A stretch of 34,457 bases of DNA. Source: Pedobacter sp. GTDB taxonomy: Bacteria; Bacteroidota; Bacteroidia; Sphingobacteriales; Sphingobacteriaceae. Location of the stretch: positions 91,260 through 125,716 of the forward strand of contig JACMND010000066.1 of assembly GCA_014378705.1 (NCBI GenBank), written 5' to 3'. Below are positions 1 through 9,421 of the stretch, in pieces (position 1 is the first letter of the stretch; each line of letters starts with the position of its first letter). Under the pieces are notes generated by a model, which was given only the letters and a program-made list of their open reading frames with translations, was not told the origin of the DNA and made no database searches. The position numbers and the translations under genes are program-made.

Positions 1-90
1 TTCGGTATCTGAAAGTTTGTTAGAACCTTTGTTCTGACATCCTGAGCATACAAGTATTAAACTCAACCATAGTAAATTATTAAGCTTCAT
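1..90 (-). CDS. N-terminus of a lipoprotein, cut by the window edge
   Basis: On the minus strand an ATG at 90 opens 30 codons that run off the left edge without a stop. The peptide starts MKLNNLLWLSLILVCSGC, a short basic N-region, a hydrophobic core and a lipobox with Cys18 as the predicted lipidated residue, followed by a polar stretch (QNKGSNKLSDTE). That is a complete lipoprotein signal, so a real gene start is likely. It begins 57 bases after the stop of the VCBS-repeat lipoprotein on the same strand, so it is probably the next gene of the same susCD-linked cluster. The mature protein lies outside the window. A second VCBS-repeat protein or a vanadium-dependent haloperoxidase would fit what usually follows in such clusters, but nothing visible decides this. 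Confidence 0.72.
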   Translation of the reverse strand, partial: MKLNNLLWLSLILVCSGCQNKGSNKLSDTE

Positions 91-147
91 ATTTAGATTT
101 GTCTTGCTGATAGGTAAACATTTGTTTACTTGTAAAGCGCAATTTAG

Positions 148-3100
148 TTATAATATTTTACGGGTTTGATTTTTTGAATTTGTAACTAAAATAGTGGATA
201 CCTGATCACTGGCATTAATGGTCCGGCTTGATTGAGACAAGAAGGAATATCCATAGTACATTTCCTGCTTTCGCGATTTTCCATTTTTAAACTTCAATAT
301 TATACTTTCATCGTCAGATTTTAAGGAGAAAACCCGCATTGGTTTCTTTAACTCAAAAATCTTTAAAGGACCTCTATTTTGACTTGCAGCAATTAACGTT
401 TTGCCGGATTTCCCTTTCAAATTTACTAAGGCTTTTCCGTTGCCCGGAACAAATATCCCGCTTTCTAATATAGACAGAGGTTTAAAATTTCCCTTTCCAT
501 CGCCTTTGAGCATTAGTCCGTTTAACGCATCATACCGTCCTACCGAAACTTCGGTACCATAATCGTTGCCGTTAATTACCAGATCAAGGTTACCGTCCCC
601 GTCAAAATCCTCTACAACTATTCCGTTTAACATGGAAACCTGAGCTGCAAAAGGTAATGGAATGATACTGAACTTTCCATTTCCGTTATTCTGAAAATAA
701 CTTGAAAGTACATAATTGGCACTCAAACGCATTGCGCCTTTCATTTGCTCAGAAGAGAATAGCTGATCCATCGTAGCCTGGGCAAATGATTTATAGTTTT
801 GAAATTTGTTTCTCAAACCAATTACCTGCTTTATTAAATCATCACGGGTTTGAGCAGGAAACTCCTTCTTATCCCCATTTTCATCCGGCAGATATAAAGA
901 AGGAATCGCATCATAACTACCATTATTATCAAAATCTTTTGCCGTAATAAATGCCGGAAATTTTTCTGTGGCTCTGTAAAATGAATTGCTTCCCTGGTTG
1001 CCTACTATGTAATCTATATCGCCATCGTTATCAAAATCCCCTGGTGCGATGGTATTCCACCACCCGGTTTTATTGTTAACTCCTGAATTGAGACTGGAAT
1101 TTTTGAAAACTCCTTTGTCATTTTTCAGGAATGTTACCGGCATCCACTCCCCGGCCAAAATTAAATCCTCCCATCCATCGTTATCAAAATCTGTAAAAAC
1201 AGCATCACATACTAAACCAATATTAAGCAGTTCTTTAGCAACAGATTTGGTAACATCTGTAAATTTTGCTTTGCCGCCTTTTGAATCGTTTCTAAAGATA
1301 AAACTCGAAACTGGTTTTGGATAATTCCAGGGTTCAACCCTTCCGGATACAAATAAATCCAGGTCGCCGTCCCTATCATAGTCATTGGCCCTGACACAAA
1401 GTTTACTCACATAGTTTTGAGGTAAAGCAGAGGAGTCAATCTTAAAATTTGCCTTGCCATCATTTAAATAAAGTTTGTCCTGGTAAATAGAATTATTTTT
1501 ATCATTTTCATACCCTCCGCTTGCGATATAGATGTCTAAATCGTTATCATTATCGGCATCAAACAGTAAAACACCCAAGTCTTCCCAACGCTTGTTGTTC
1601 ATATCCGCATTTGATAAAATACTGCCTTGTATAAACTTGCCATTAGCTTGTTGTAAAAACATTTGGGCGCTATATGAGGTCGATCCACCGCTTATTATAT
1701 CATCTAAGCCGTTACCGTCTAAATCACCAACAGCTAAGGCCGGCCCGTATTCGGAGAATTTATGAGGCAGCAGTTTTTGGATATTAAAGTCTATAAAATC
1801 ATTTTCCTCATGTGTATAATTGATACCAACGGATTGAGTTACATCCCGGAACAGGTTGTTGTTTAAAATAGGTTTATTAAGTGTATAAGAATCTTTCGCA
1901 TTTTTTATGTTAAGCTCAATTACCTGATTTCCTTTCACGTTTTGAAGAATCTGTCTTTTTTCGTTAGGCCAACTGATTATTAAGGAATCAATTGTGGAAC
2001 TTTTTCCCAAACCAAAATGTGCTATGTTTTGCATGGATGATAAATATCCACGGTAAGGATTATTCTCCCAAATTTGATGTTTACCATTATTGAAATATAT
2101 CTCAACCCATGCTCCAAATCCATTCTGGTTTGGTTTCTCGCCTTTAAGCCTTACCTGTATATAATTGTTCCCTTCTTTATCGTTTTCACGGGTTGTATTT
2201 TTATAAATAAAGGCTTTATCGTTAATATTGTTAACGACAACATCCATGTCGCCATCATTATCCAGATCCGCATATACAGCTCCGTTTGAAAAGGACGGTT
2301 CTGTTAATCCCCAACTTTTAGAAACATTACTAAATGTCATGTCTCCATTGTTTTTATAAGCGTAATTGGGAATTTTTACTGCAGGTATTTGTTCCAGCAG
2401 GTATTGTTTTGTAGCAATTGCATAAGCCCCGTTTCTGAATGTTATAAAGTCGTGATCAGTTACATCTTTTGGAAAACCATTGGTGATAATTAAATCCCTT
2501 AACCCGTCATTATCAAAATCTGTAGCTAAAGGTGTCCAACTCCAGTCGGTTTCGGCAACCCCGGCATAAAATGAAACATCACTAAAAATGGGGTCTTTAA
2601 TAGAATCGTTATTCCCTATCGTAGGCCCCTGATTTATCTGGAGCATATTTCTGACATACTGATATTGATATTTAAAATGTTCAATATTCTGATAGGTTTG
2701 GTAGCTATTTCCGTTGGTCATCATCTTTTTGCGATAATTATTTTCCGGGTTCATATCCAACTCAATCAGATCTGATAACCCGTCATTATTCATATCAACA
2801 AAATCACTACCCATCGCATTAGCGGCCGCATGCTTAAAATAAGTGCTCACCTTATCGGTAAAAGTTCCATCGCGATTATTAATGTAAAGTATATTGCCTG
2901 ACAAATAATCATTGGAAACATAAATATCTTTCCACCCGTCTTTATTAAAATCTGCTGTTATGGCGTTATGGCCATACCCTTCAATTAGAATCCCTGCTTC
3001 TCTTGATACATCCGTAAAGAAGGCATGATTGAGATTTTGATCCAACTCGTTACGGTACAACCTACCCGTGCTGGGATGTTCACCATTTAAATTACGGGGT

Positions 3101-3750
3101 CGGAAACGGTTGGGGAAATCACCGTCAACAATATCGTTTACAGTTATATAACAATCAAGGTCTCCATCGTTATCGTAATCAAAAAAACTGGCCATGGTAG
3201 AGTATGTGGTATCGTTTAAACCATATTCTTTTGCCATTTCTTTAAAAACAGGGTTCTTGTCTTTGTCTAAACCCTGGTTAACATATAAAAGGTTCTGACG
3301 TTCTGATGCTTTTTCTTTAATAGAAGCACAAACATACATGTCCTGCCAGCCATCGTTGTTTATATCGACTACAGCAACACCCCTGCACCATCTGTCATTA
3401 CCAGTAACACCAGCATTTTTGGTTATATCCTCAAACTTAAAATCGCCCTTATTAAGATAGAGTTTGTTAGAAACCATGTTACCTGCAAAGTAGATGTCCT
3501 GTAGGCTGTCATTGTTAAAATCCCCTATTCCAACTCCTCCTCCATTGTAAATGTTTGCAAAATCAAGTACATTGATGGAATCAGATTCTGTGATCAAATT
3601 ATTAAAATTAATCCCCGAATGTTCAGATGAAATAGCCTTAAAAACCTCCTTCTTTGTGCAGGAGCTTAAAAAAATAAAAAAGCAACCTATTATAAAACAA
3701 ACCTGATTTAAGAAAAATATTTTTGCAAAGTTAAAGGTGTATAAATGCAT
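148..3750 (-). CDS. VCBS/FG-GAP repeat lipoprotein with ASPIC/UnbV domain (1200 aa)
   Basis: Large surface lipoprotein of the kind that accompanies SusC/SusD pairs in Bacteroidota. The signal ends in the lipobox LSSC with Cys31 lipidated. I count 14 calcium-loop motifs of the form DxDxDGxxD (for example DYDNDGDLD, DFDNDGWED, DFDGDGNLD). Seven lie before about residue 510 and seven between about 670 and 1060. Between them, at roughly 530-620, is an ASPIC/UnbV-type segment (NGFGAWVEIYF, NIAHFGLGKSSTIDSLIISWP). FG-GAP repeats normally build beta-propeller blades, so two propellers around a central domain is a reasonable inference. The role is probably binding or presenting a ligand at the cell surface; the ligand is unknown. 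It lies 89 bases downstream of susD on the same strand, past a strong hairpin, so it is likely expressed at a lower level than susCD or by read-through. Confidence 0.9.
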   Translation of the reverse strand: MHLYTFNFAKIFFLNQVCFIIGCFFIFLSSCTKKEVFKAISSEHSGINFNNLITESDSINVLDFANIYNGGGVGIGDFNNDSLQDIYFAGNMVSNKLYLNKGDFKFEDITKNAGVTGNDRWCRGVAVVDINNDGWQDMYVCASIKEKASERQNLLYVNQGLDKDKNPVFKEMAKEYGLNDTTYSTMASFFDYDNDGDLDCYITVNDIVDGDFPNRFRPRNLNGEHPSTGRLYRNELDQNLNHAFFTDVSREAGILIEGYGHNAITADFNKDGWKDIYVSNDYLSGNILYINNRDGTFTDKVSTYFKHAAANAMGSDFVDMNNDGLSDLIELDMNPENNYRKKMMTNGNSYQTYQNIEHFKYQYQYVRNMLQINQGPTIGNNDSIKDPIFSDVSFYAGVAETDWSWTPLATDFDNDGLRDLIITNGFPKDVTDHDFITFRNGAYAIATKQYLLEQIPAVKIPNYAYKNNGDMTFSNVSKSWGLTEPSFSNGAVYADLDNDGDMDVVVNNINDKAFIYKNTTRENDKEGNNYIQVRLKGEKPNQNGFGAWVEIYFNNGKHQIWENNPYRGYLSSMQNIAHFGLGKSSTIDSLIISWPNEKRQILQNVKGNQVIELNIKNAKDSYTLNKPILNNNLFRDVTQSVGINYTHEENDFIDFNIQKLLPHKFSEYGPALAVGDLDGNGLDDIISGGSTSYSAQMFLQQANGKFIQGSILSNADMNNKRWEDLGVLLFDADNDNDLDIYIASGGYENDKNNSIYQDKLYLNDGKANFKIDSSALPQNYVSKLCVRANDYDRDGDLDLFVSGRVEPWNYPKPVSSFIFRNDSKGGKAKFTDVTKSVAKELLNIGLVCDAVFTDFDNDGWEDLILAGEWMPVTFLKNDKGVFKNSSLNSGVNNKTGWWNTIAPGDFDNDGDIDYIVGNQGSNSFYRATEKFPAFITAKDFDNNGSYDAIPSLYLPDENGDKKEFPAQTRDDLIKQVIGLRNKFQNYKSFAQATMDQLFSSEQMKGAMRLSANYVLSSYFQNNGNGKFSIIPLPFAAQVSMLNGIVVEDFDGDGNLDLVINGNDYGTEVSVGRYDALNGLMLKGDGKGNFKPLSILESGIFVPGNGKALVNLKGKSGKTLIAASQNRGPLKIFELKKPMRVFSLKSDDESIILKFKNGKSRKQEMYYGYSFLSQSSRTINASDQVSTILVTNSKNQTRKIL

Positions 3751-3773
3751 AATTCTGTTATTTCTAAAATATA

Positions 3774-3805
3774 AAAAGAGGTAGAAATTTCTTTCTACCT
3801 CTTTT
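3774..3805 (-). terminator. Intrinsic terminator between susD and the VCBS gene
   Basis: A perfect 14-bp stem (3774-3787 against 3792-3805) closes a 4-base loop. Read on the minus strand it is followed by a T-rich tail (TTTTTAT), the form of a Rho-independent terminator. It sits between the susD stop at 3840 and the start of the VCBS lipoprotein at 3750, where it could end or attenuate the susCD transcript. Confidence 0.75.
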
Positions 3806-3810
3806 CAAAG

Positions 3811-3828
3811 CTTAAGCTTTAGCTTAAG
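3811..3828 (-). other. Second hairpin just after susD
   Basis: CTTAAGC (3811-3817) pairs perfectly with GCTTAAG (3822-3828) around a TTTA loop. It begins 12 bases after the susD stop and 5 bases before the stronger terminator stem on the minus strand. It has no T-tail of its own; it may stabilise the 3' end of the susCD message or assist termination. Confidence 0.5.
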
Positions 3829-3839
3829 ATAAACTAAAA

Positions 3840-5582
3840 TTAATATCCAGGATTTTGTGTAAGCGTTGGTACCCCATCAACCTGGCTCTGATCAATCTCT
3901 CCCTGTGGAATAGGAAAATATTCACTTTTGCCTGCTACGAATGTCGCTGACTGCAGGTATTGGCGCAAAGATTTCTCTTTAGCAATATATGCGTTTAAAG
4001 TTGTGGCAGCAACACCCCAGCGAACAAGATCAAAAAAGCGGTGGCCTTCCATAGCCAGTTCTAATCTTCTTTCGAATCTAACAGCTGTACGTGCCACATC
4101 TTGTGAAGGGAAAGAAGCGTACAAACCAACACTATAGGTGGCAGGTGAACCAGGAACCCAGCTTGCTGGATTAGCAGCTCTTGCCCTTACCAAATTTACA
4201 AGGGTTCTGGCTTTTTCTAAACTTCCTACTTCAACTTCAGCTTCCGCAGACCATAATAACACATCCGCAAAACGGATCATGCTGTAGTTACTAGCCACAA
4301 CACCGTTGGTCCAGAATGAAGCATCAGTCAAACTTTTTTCCTGGCGTTTGTAATAAACGTTTTTCAATGGGCTGTAAGGACCTCCATTACTTTGATCTCT
4401 GGTCCATTTCTGTCCTGGGTGAGGACCCCAATCAAGATAAGGAATACCTCTTCTACCTGCAGTATAATCTAAGCGTGAATCAACAGGCTCGGTAGATGGT
4501 GTAAACGCATCTGTGGATTTTAATCCCTGGTCACTTTTTAAGCTTACATCATTAAACGTTGTTAAAAATGGTAGGCCTGCTGCATCTACCCTGTAAGCAT
4601 TTACAAGGTTTTGAGTTGGCTGATAAAAACCACAGCATCCTCCGGGCATATCGTTACTTCCATTGTTGTATGGAAAGTTTAATACATCTCCCCAAGCTGA
4701 TTTGTTTCCACCACTACCATCATTTACAGAATACTGAACCTGGAATACAGATTCAGAATTATTTTCCGTTTCCGCATTAAAGTTGTCAGCAAACTTAGGA
4801 ACTAATGCATATTTGATCCCTTTGGTATTGACTCCATTTGTGATTACATCATCTAAAACAACTTTAGCTTCAGCGAATTTTTTCTGAAACATTAAAGTCT
4901 TGGCCAAATAAGATTTGGCTGCCCATTGATTTGCACGTCCAGCTTCAGGGAAGGTGGCGGGTAAATTATCAGCGGCAAACTGAAAATCTGCCTGGATGTT
5001 AGACCAGATATCCTTATCATTGGGCACCTTGTAATTACCTGCACCATAGGTAATTGTTTCGTCTACATAAGGCACCATATTGAATATCTTCTTTAATTCA
5101 AAATGATAAAGTCCACGAAGGAATCTGGCTTGACCTAATATATTTTTTGCGTCAACTTCAGAAATATCAGTCGCTAACGCCAGCACGCGGATAGTTGAAT
5201 TAGTCCTCGCTATTCCATCATACATAGCAGCCCATTTTGATGCAACAGGAGAATTTGTTGAGGTAACGGTATGATTCTCTATCGGGTTGGCTTCAACAGA
5301 CTGGTCACCAGCATCTGATCCTTTATATGCATCATCAGACGCAACACCACCAAACGCCCAGTTAGAGGGAGTTGAATAAAACCCCCCGTTAGCACCCCCA
5401 AAACCATTCAACTGGCTGTAGGCACCGATCAATAATCCCTCTACGCCAGCTTTGCTAGCAAGAGTGCTTTCATCCAGTGAACCGAGAGGTGCTTTTTCAA
5501 GAAAGCTCTTCTGGCAGGCATACAAAACAGATGTTAATGTTAAACATCCGATTAGCATATATTTAAAATTTATTTTTCTCAT
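3840..5582 (-). CDS. RagB/SusD family nutrient-uptake lipoprotein (580 aa)
   Basis: Surface lipoprotein that caps the SusC transporter and captures its substrate. The signal ends LYAC with Cys23 as the lipid anchor. The mature N-terminus (SFLEKAPLGSLDESTLASKAGVEG) is the typical SusD opening, and a TPR-like helical region follows (ILGQARFLRGLYHFEL; GRANQWAAKSYLAKTL). Near the C-terminus RFERRLELAMEGHRFFDLVRWG is the strongly conserved SusD motif, and the protein ends in the usual YFPIPQGEID...LTQNPGY. Length is normal for the family. It starts 53 bases after the susC stop, so the two genes are co-transcribed. The substrate cannot be read from the sequence because no glycoside hydrolase, peptidase or regulator is linked to the pair inside this window. 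Confidence 0.96.
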   Translation of the reverse strand: MRKINFKYMLIGCLTLTSVLYACQKSFLEKAPLGSLDESTLASKAGVEGLLIGAYSQLNGFGGANGGFYSTPSNWAFGGVASDDAYKGSDAGDQSVEANPIENHTVTSTNSPVASKWAAMYDGIARTNSTIRVLALATDISEVDAKNILGQARFLRGLYHFELKKIFNMVPYVDETITYGAGNYKVPNDKDIWSNIQADFQFAADNLPATFPEAGRANQWAAKSYLAKTLMFQKKFAEAKVVLDDVITNGVNTKGIKYALVPKFADNFNAETENNSESVFQVQYSVNDGSGGNKSAWGDVLNFPYNNGSNDMPGGCCGFYQPTQNLVNAYRVDAAGLPFLTTFNDVSLKSDQGLKSTDAFTPSTEPVDSRLDYTAGRRGIPYLDWGPHPGQKWTRDQSNGGPYSPLKNVYYKRQEKSLTDASFWTNGVVASNYSMIRFADVLLWSAEAEVEVGSLEKARTLVNLVRARAANPASWVPGSPATYSVGLYASFPSQDVARTAVRFERRLELAMEGHRFFDLVRWGVAATTLNAYIAKEKSLRQYLQSATFVAGKSEYFPIPQGEIDQSQVDGVPTLTQNPGY

Positions 5583-5635
5583 TTTATTAGCTTTTTTATT
5601 AGTTTCTATATAACAAGGTTACAACAACTCCCATG

Positions 5636-8600
5636 TTAGAATGTTGCTTGAATCCCAAAATTATAATTTGGCTGGCTGTTTGGGTAATTTCCATAGTCAA
5701 TACCAAAAGAAGTGTTGTTTCCTGATAACTCCGGATCTAATCCGGTATATTTTGTGATGGTAAACAAATTAGCTCCCTGAGCATATATTCTTAACCTATT
5801 GATGCCGTAACGGTTTAACAACGCCGGTTTTAAAGTATATCCTAAAATTAAAGATTTTAATCTTAAATAAGAACCATCTTCTTTATAATAACTATTAGGC
5901 ACACCATTGTTACTGAAATTACTATTGTTCTCCGCTATCGGCGTAGTACCTGAAGTATTGGTAGTTGACCAAGAATTATATAAAGCATCTTTACTTTTCG
6001 CTCCCTGAAAGGATGGGAAAAAATCAGTCCACCAGCGCACGTAATTGATTACGTCGTTACCCTGGGAACCATAAAGAAAGGTACTAAAATCGAAACTTTT
6101 ATAACTCGCACCTAAGTTAAGCCCATAAGTAAAGTCCGGGTTCGGGTTACCAAAAAAAGTACGGTCTTTGTCGGTAATGGTTCCGCTTCCGTCTACATCC
6201 CTGTACTTAAAGCGCCCAGGTGCTGCTGCATCCTGAGTAGGTGAAGCCGTTACTTCGGCTGCATTTTGAAAAATTCCAGCAACTTCGTATCCGTAAAAAG
6301 CTCCGATAGGATTTCCAATTTGATTCCGGGCGAAGTTGCCGATGCGGGTTCCGCCTGCATCAAAATAATCACCGGGTATATTTGTAATGTTACTGTTGTA
6401 AGTGGTTAAGATAACACCCAGATCATACGAAAAATCAGAGTTTACTTTTCCGCGATAATTGGTAGTCAAATCAATCCCTTTGTTTTCAACGTTACCAACG
6501 TTAACTGTGGGCCTTGAGGCACCACCTACTGTAGCCGGTAAAGGCAAAGCAAATAATAATCCTTTAATGGATTTTTTATATAATTCAACAGAAATATCAA
6601 ATTTATTATTGAACAAAGTTGCGTCAAAGCCTAAGTTGCCGATTTTATTTTCTTCCCAACTTGTTGCAGGGTTACCAATTGAAGCTGCATTAAATCCAAT
6701 GATAGAACTATTATTGACACCATTGATATCATAATAAGAGCCACCAGGGCTTCCGCCAAACAGGGTGAACGCATTAGTTGGATTAACATTCGCTTGTGCT
6801 CCTAAAATACCGTATCCACCTCTAATTTTCATATCATTAATCCAGGAAATGCCTTTCATAAAAGGTTCATTGGATATTCTCCATCCGGCAGTAACAGAAG
6901 GGAATATACCATATCTACTTTCTGGTCCAAATACCGAAGATCCATCTCTTCGAATAGTTGCACTGAATAAATACTTGTCATTAAACTGATAATCCAGACG
7001 GCCGATTAAAGAAAAAAGAGAGTTTTGATACGCATAACTGTAATTGGTCTGACCTGTAGGGCTACCGTTTGACAAGTTTCTAAAGTTTGGATCATTGCTG
7101 AACAAGTTAAAACGTTGACCTCCTACTCCGCGGCCATAATAATCAACTGCCTCGGTAGCCGCAAAGACTTTAAGTACATGTTTTTCTGCAAAGGTATCTG
7201 AATAGGTCAAACTGTTTGTCCAGGTATAGTTCCTGTTATAACTTGAATTTTCGGTGTAGTTATTCTGGCCAATGTTTTCTGCATTTTCATATGTGCGGAA
7301 CCCAAAGCCATAATTATAACCAAGGTTTAAAACACCTCCAAAACTTGTTCTTGCAACTACTTTTTTAAATAAATCAGTTTCCAAAAATACATTTCCCTGT
7401 ACATCCCATTGATTCCCCTTATTATCTTTTACCCTTGTTCTGGCAGCTACCGGGTTTGTACCCTGGCCTAACCTGGCACCTGCACCACCACCGAAGTTGC
7501 CATTTATATCATAAACAGGAACAATTGGTTGTGTACGGTAAGCATTAGAAATCTCATTTCCCTCGCCTTGATTTCCAATCTGCGGGTTATCCCGATTGAA
7601 TACAAATAGGTTTTCGCCTATCCTGATTTTGTCTTTTACGTTAAATTGAGTGTTTATCCTTGCTGAATAACGCTTTAAATAAGTATTTAAAAGCGTACCC
7701 TGCTGATTAAAATAAGCGCCTGAGAATAAATAAGAAGATTGGTCACTTCCTCCGCTTGCGGTAACCGAATGGCTCTGTATAGGCGCAGGATTAAAGATTT
7801 CATGAAACCAATCTGTTCCCTCCTTGTTGGCCTTTACAATTTGATAAGATGGTTTTGTAAAATCAATATTGTACAAAGCCGGGTTTACCGACGGATCACC
7901 TTCTTTAGCTCCACTTGGCAAAATGTAATCAGGCAAAACCGGATCTATCCCACTTCCATACTGTGGATGCTCGGGGTTACCGGTAACCGCGTTAACCTGA
8001 CCGGAATTGCGATACGACAACCAGGTAAGATCAGCCATTTCCTGTGGTTTTAGAAGAGGAAATCCCTCTTTTAATGGAAGCTGAGTTCCATAATAAGCAT
8101 CGTAAGTAATTGTTGGTTTACCACTACCTTTTTTAGTGGTAACAACTATAACGCCATTCGAACCACGTACACCATATACAGCTGCCGCACCGGCATCCTT
8201 TAAAACCTGAATGGATTCAATGTCATTTGAATTTAAATTGGTTAAACTACCCTGTACACCGTCTACCATTACCAATGGATCTGTGTTACCAAATGAAGTA
8301 ATACCCCTGATACGCACATTACTTCCTGAACCAGGGTTACCTGAGGTAATAATGTTTAAACCTGCTGCACGGCCCTGTAACATTTGTTCCGGGCTTCCTG
8401 CAGGTACTGCTTTCAGATCTTTTACGTTTACGACAGAAACAGAGCCTGTAATATCCTTTTTCCGTTGTGAAGAATAACCAGTTACTACAACTTCGTTCAA
8501 ATCATTTGCAGAAGGATTTAAAACAATGTTGTAATTTGTTTGAGAGCCAATATTGATCTCTCTGGTTACATAACCCAGATAAGTGATCGTTAATACATCG

Positions 8601-8818
8601 CCCGTGTTGGCCATAAGAGTAAAGGTACCGTCTGTACCTGTTACTGCGCCTGTAGAAGTTCCCTTTAATGTTACAGAAGCACCAATTACGGGCTGCTGAT
8701 CATCACTTGAGGTTACCTTTCCGGTGATTTTAGTCTGAGCGGATACAATGAACGCACTAAGCATACATAAGACCGTCAGAAATACCATCCGTTTTTGAAT
8801 GTGTAAAAAGTTAAACAT
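5636..8818 (-). CDS. SusC/RagA family TonB-linked outer membrane protein (1060 aa)
   Basis: TonB-dependent importer forming the barrel under SusD. A signal peptide (about 1-28, ending IVSAQ) is followed by a carboxypeptidase-regulatory-like domain (about 30-100, ITGKVTSSDDQQPVIGASV ... ITYLGYVTREINIG). A TonB-box-like NEVVVTGY lies at 108-115. The plug domain carries the family marks LQGRAAGLNI, VRIRG (168-172), PLVMVDGV and LKDAGAAAVYGVRGSNGVI. The rest is a beta-barrel ending in an aromatic residue (NFGIQATF). Length is normal and there is no frameshift. A second Met at position 11 could also serve as start; the longer form was kept because the signal core is intact either way. No FecI/FecR or hybrid two-component regulator lies next to it. 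Confidence 0.97.
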   Translation of the reverse strand: MFNFLHIQKRMVFLTVLCMLSAFIVSAQTKITGKVTSSDDQQPVIGASVTLKGTSTGAVTGTDGTFTLMANTGDVLTITYLGYVTREINIGSQTNYNIVLNPSANDLNEVVVTGYSSQRKKDITGSVSVVNVKDLKAVPAGSPEQMLQGRAAGLNIITSGNPGSGSNVRIRGITSFGNTDPLVMVDGVQGSLTNLNSNDIESIQVLKDAGAAAVYGVRGSNGVIVVTTKKGSGKPTITYDAYYGTQLPLKEGFPLLKPQEMADLTWLSYRNSGQVNAVTGNPEHPQYGSGIDPVLPDYILPSGAKEGDPSVNPALYNIDFTKPSYQIVKANKEGTDWFHEIFNPAPIQSHSVTASGGSDQSSYLFSGAYFNQQGTLLNTYLKRYSARINTQFNVKDKIRIGENLFVFNRDNPQIGNQGEGNEISNAYRTQPIVPVYDINGNFGGGAGARLGQGTNPVAARTRVKDNKGNQWDVQGNVFLETDLFKKVVARTSFGGVLNLGYNYGFGFRTYENAENIGQNNYTENSSYNRNYTWTNSLTYSDTFAEKHVLKVFAATEAVDYYGRGVGGQRFNLFSNDPNFRNLSNGSPTGQTNYSYAYQNSLFSLIGRLDYQFNDKYLFSATIRRDGSSVFGPESRYGIFPSVTAGWRISNEPFMKGISWINDMKIRGGYGILGAQANVNPTNAFTLFGGSPGGSYYDINGVNNSSIIGFNAASIGNPATSWEENKIGNLGFDATLFNNKFDISVELYKKSIKGLLFALPLPATVGGASRPTVNVGNVENKGIDLTTNYRGKVNSDFSYDLGVILTTYNSNITNIPGDYFDAGGTRIGNFARNQIGNPIGAFYGYEVAGIFQNAAEVTASPTQDAAAPGRFKYRDVDGSGTITDKDRTFFGNPNPDFTYGLNLGASYKSFDFSTFLYGSQGNDVINYVRWWTDFFPSFQGAKSKDALYNSWSTTNTSGTTPIAENNSNFSNNGVPNSYYKEDGSYLRLKSLILGYTLKPALLNRYGINRLRIYAQGANLFTITKYTGLDPELSGNNTSFGIDYGNYPNSQPNYNFGIQATF

Positions 8819-9003
8819 AATTGATTTTTTTTAGTGGTTAATTAGCTGGTTTGATTATAAATTTTACTTTGTGTTTTAATTCTTTGGTGATTTCCCTCCT
8901 TTTTTAACCTCTGTGAGCAACTTAATTATGCTCTTTAAACAAATTGTTAACTGCTTGTAAATTCAAAATTGTCCCATTTAAAACATTCAGCGCACTTTTC
9001 TAA

Positions 9004-9016
9004 CTGCAAATTGCAG
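9004..9016. promoter_or_regulatory. Short inverted repeat CTGCAA-A-TTGCAG
   Basis: Perfect 6-1-6 dyad about 190 bases upstream of susC. The one-base spacer rules out an RNA hairpin, so if functional it would be a protein-binding site. Such a short dyad can arise by chance. Confidence 0.25.
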
Positions 9017-9136
9017 AGAACACCTGTTTTAAATCTTAATTTCTAAGGTCTAATGTAAATATTGTGTTATGATTACACAACAAATATTTTACAAAACTTT
9101 TTTTTTCTAAAAATAGATTTTAAAATTGAAACATGT

Positions 9137-9153
9137 AAGTTTTCTGAAAACTT
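9137..9153. promoter_or_regulatory. Inverted repeat AAGTTTTC-T-GAAAACTT, possible operator
   Basis: Perfect 8-1-8 dyad about 320 bases upstream of susC and 270 upstream of the DUF5916 gene. The geometry fits a dimeric DNA-binding protein rather than a terminator. The sequence is AT-rich, which raises the chance of coincidence, and no regulator gene is adjacent. Confidence 0.35.
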
Positions 9154-9421
9154 TTTGATCAAGCCGTATCGTGTAATTTTTTAGATCAATAAAACAGCAT
9201 AAGTGATAAACGAATTAGTTTTTTATCCCTAATCCAAATTAGTTTAAATGCAATATTTTCATTGAAATAGATAATCTCAATAAATTAATAAAGGTTATAT
9301 AGAATATCCTTAATATTGGCTTCAACCATTTACAATTAGCCAAGCCATGTTGGGTTTGATTTACCTGACTAATTTTTATTAGCAAGCACGGCAAGCTTAC
9401 CAGAAATTACCCTTTCAATCT

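Larger units (their letters stand above)
8819..9421. other. 603-bp AT-rich divergent intergenic region
   Basis: Only long non-coding stretch of the window, between the divergent susC and DUF5916 genes. It must hold both promoters, but I find no exact TAnnTTTG element in either direction. It contains two short dyads (9004-9016 and 9137-9153), a direct repeat AATTAGTTT near 9214 and 9237, and long T-runs. I see no tRNA, riboswitch-like fold or convincing small ORF. Confidence 0.6.
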
